Positions 62,826 to 64,000 of a stretch of 64,000 nt of DNA are shown here, one piece after another. The stretch lies in NCBI RefSeq assembly GCF_034521915.1, contig NZ_JAXHLU010000020.1, positions 45,395-109,394 on the forward strand, read 5' to 3'. The DNA comes from Fodinibius sp034521915. GTDB lineage: Bacteria; Bacteroidota; Rhodothermia; Balneolales; Balneolaceae. The position numbers and the translations under genes were made by a program. The notes beneath the pieces were generated by a model. The model saw only the letters and a program-made list of their open reading frames with translations. It ran no database searches and was not told the DNA's origin. Numbering within the stretch: position 1 is the stretch's first letter; every line of letters begins with the position of its first letter.

Positions 62826-63785
62826 TCAATGATCGATTGGACTCTTTACCCCACGTCCACCCTTTTTTAAGACGTGCGTATAGACCATGGTAGTACTTAC
62901 ATTTTTGTGTCCCAACAGCTCCTGTACAGTCCGGATATCATACCCATCCTGCAACAGGTGCGTAGCAAACGAATGCCGAAATGTATGGCTGCTCACCTTC
63001 TTGATGATATTGGTTTGCGAAACTGCCGCTTTAATCGCCTTGTGCAGATAAGATGACGATTTGTGGTAGCGCTGGGTTTTGCCCGTCCGCGGATCTTCGG
63101 CCCGCCGCACTGATGGAAACAAGTACTGCCATCCAAACTCTTTGGGCATATTCGGATATTTTTTCGACAATGCTTTTGGTAAAACCACTTTCCCGAATCC
63201 CTTATCCAGATCTTTTTGATGCAAAAGCTTTACACGTTTAATCTGATTTTTAAGCTTCTCTTTACAAATCTCAGGCAGCACCGTAGTTCGATCTTTCTTG
63301 CCCTTGCCATTACGTACCCAGATCTGATTAAATTCGAAATCGATATCCTTAATCCGCAGTCGAAGGCACTCAGACTGACGCAAACCACTCCCGTAAAGCA
63401 ACTCAGCCATCAACCGCGCATCACCTCCCATATTAGCCAGCACACGCCGAGCCTGTTTAGGAGATAACACCACCGGCAACCGCTTGGGCTTGCTGGCCCG
63501 CTGCAAGTTATCAAATGCTCCCAGGGGTTTATCGAGCACATGTTTATACAGAAAAACAATGGCACACAGCGCCTGGTTTTGTGTAGATGCAGCCACATTA
63601 CGTTCATTCGCCAACCAGTTCAAAAATTCAACGACCTCCTCCTTTTCCATCTTTAATGGATGTGTAAGCCCATGAAATTTCACGAACCGAATAACCCATC
63701 TGCGATAAGCCTTCTCCGTGCGATAACTATAATTTCTTCTGCGGATTTCCTCTCTTACTTTGGTCAATAATTTACTTTTACTCAT
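62826..63785 (-). CDS. intI: Integron integrase IntI (tyrosine recombinase)
   Basis: 319 residues from ATG 63785; the frame opens 13 codons earlier. The core-binding domain (EEIRRRNYSYRTEKAYRRWV, FLNWLANERNVAASTQNQAL) and the catalytic domain are complete: Arg in GSGLRQSECLRLR, Lys in GKGKKDRTTVLP, HTFRHSFATHLLQDGYDIRT, LLGHKNVSTT and Tyr in MVYTHV. The IntI-specific insertion is present (LHQKDLDKGFGKVVLPKALS, YPNMPKEFGWQYLFPS), which separates it from Xer. The C-terminal VLKKGGRGVKSPIDH is the family ending, and its DNA is copied twice to the left. Cassettes, if any, should lie to the right or as the GIY-YIG unit. Confidence 0.93.
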   Translation of the reverse strand: MSKSKLLTKVREEIRRRNYSYRTEKAYRRWVIRFVKFHGLTHPLKMEKEEVVEFLNWLANERNVAASTQNQALCAIVFLYKHVLDKPLGAFDNLQRASKPKRLPVVLSPKQARRVLANMGGDARLMAELLYGSGLRQSECLRLRIKDIDFEFNQIWVRNGKGKKDRTTVLPEICKEKLKNQIKRVKLLHQKDLDKGFGKVVLPKALSKKYPNMPKEFGWQYLFPSVRRAEDPRTGKTQRYHKSSSYLHKAIKAAVSQTNIIKKVSSHTFRHSFATHLLQDGYDIRTVQELLGHKNVSTTMVYTHVLKKGGRGVKSPIDH

Positions 63786-63867
63786 ATCTTTTTTTCTCAG
63801 ATGAACAGTTATAAGTAAGACCAACTGACTCCCAAAACCTTACAGATAAAATATATTATGCATATAC

Positions 63868-63906
63868 ATTATGTGTATTAGCCCTGTGCTCAGCCGTACA
63901 CATAAT
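63868..63906. repeat. Inverted repeat upstream of intI (possible attI or promoter element)
   Basis: ATTATGTGTA (63868-63877) with TACACATAAT (63897-63906), perfect 10-bp arms and 19-nt loop, 83 bp before the intI start. attI and the integrase promoter are expected in this position in integrons. No core GTTRRRY site is obvious beside it. Confidence 0.45.
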
Positions 63907-64000
63907 ATTTCAAAAACAAAGGTTACGATTACTTCAGCAACAATTTTGCATATTATGCTTACAATGAATAGTATTTAAAACGTACATATAAGACTAGGTT

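Noticed and set aside
1..64000. CRISPR arrays, rRNA, tRNA genes or riboswitches
   Set aside because: No regularly spaced repeats, no cloverleaf-like or rRNA-like stretches and no known riboswitch cores were recognised by reading; a covariance-model scan would be needed to be certain.

Overview
The window looks like a chromosomal segment of a Bacteroidota/Rhodothermota-type bacterium, most likely of the order Balneolales; this is inference from gene content only. Pointers are a FecI-like sigma factor/FecR (with a C-terminal STN-like domain)/TonB-dependent receptor trio, DUF5683, a Bat-type VWA cluster, few Shine-Dalgarno sequences, and a set of acyl-glycosyl-carotenoid tailoring genes like those known from Rhodothermus and Salinibacter. 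No rRNA, tRNA or CRISPR array was seen.

Layout. 1-9.5 kb: partial polA, a SpoIIE/RsbU-type phosphatase, transketolase, a TPR protein, a LOG-family protein, DUF5683, parB and parA. 9.5-20 kb: alanine dehydrogenase, a small winged-helix protein, a Bat-like cluster (DUF58, BatD-like, frameshifted BatA) split by a convergent M23 peptidase, then mfd and a Sua5-type tRNA t6A gene. 20-33 kb: a thioredoxin/TPR exported protein, an M1 peptidase, an ECF sigma/anti-sigma/TonB receptor set followed by a six-domain fasciclin lipoprotein, and an M42 peptidase; a decayed fragment of an M42 gene lies 7 kb away. 33-39.3 kb: thioesterase, HD phosphohydrolase, an mgtE-thyA-folA operon and an FAD oxidoreductase.

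39.3-41.5 kb is a patch of single-gene mobile units: a four-helix-bundle (S23) gene bounded by 27-bp inverted repeats that abut the stop codons of both neighbours, and a REP-associated transposase between two palindromes, with nfi between them. 41.5-51.4 kb holds metabolic and membrane genes (PLP decarboxylase, SDR, M28 peptidase, Ca/Na antiporter, DUF971, CoA-binding protein, FKBP, O-methyltransferase) and a PlsC acyltransferase. From 51.4 to 53.1 kb there is debris: an IS110-type transposase remnant between what may be two pieces of a broken lipoprotein gene. It separates the PlsC gene from a carotenoid hydratase and a family-2 glycosyltransferase, which together could finish an acylated glycosyl carotenoid. 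55.5-61.8 kb: xerC-raiA-hprK, an M23 peptidase, a TrmH methyltransferase, a CBS protein, an orphan response regulator whose last 27 codons are out of frame just after an A-AAA-AAA slippery heptamer, and an alpha/beta hydrolase.

61.8-64 kb is an integron-integrase locus. A complete intI is followed (same strand) by a 295-bp unit with 13-bp terminal inverted repeats carrying a GIY-YIG nuclease gene with one internal stop, then by degenerate copies of the intI 3' end and of the GIY-YIG 3' end, with a 134-bp nested hairpin between them. This and the −1 frameshift site in the response regulator are the least ordinary parts of the window.
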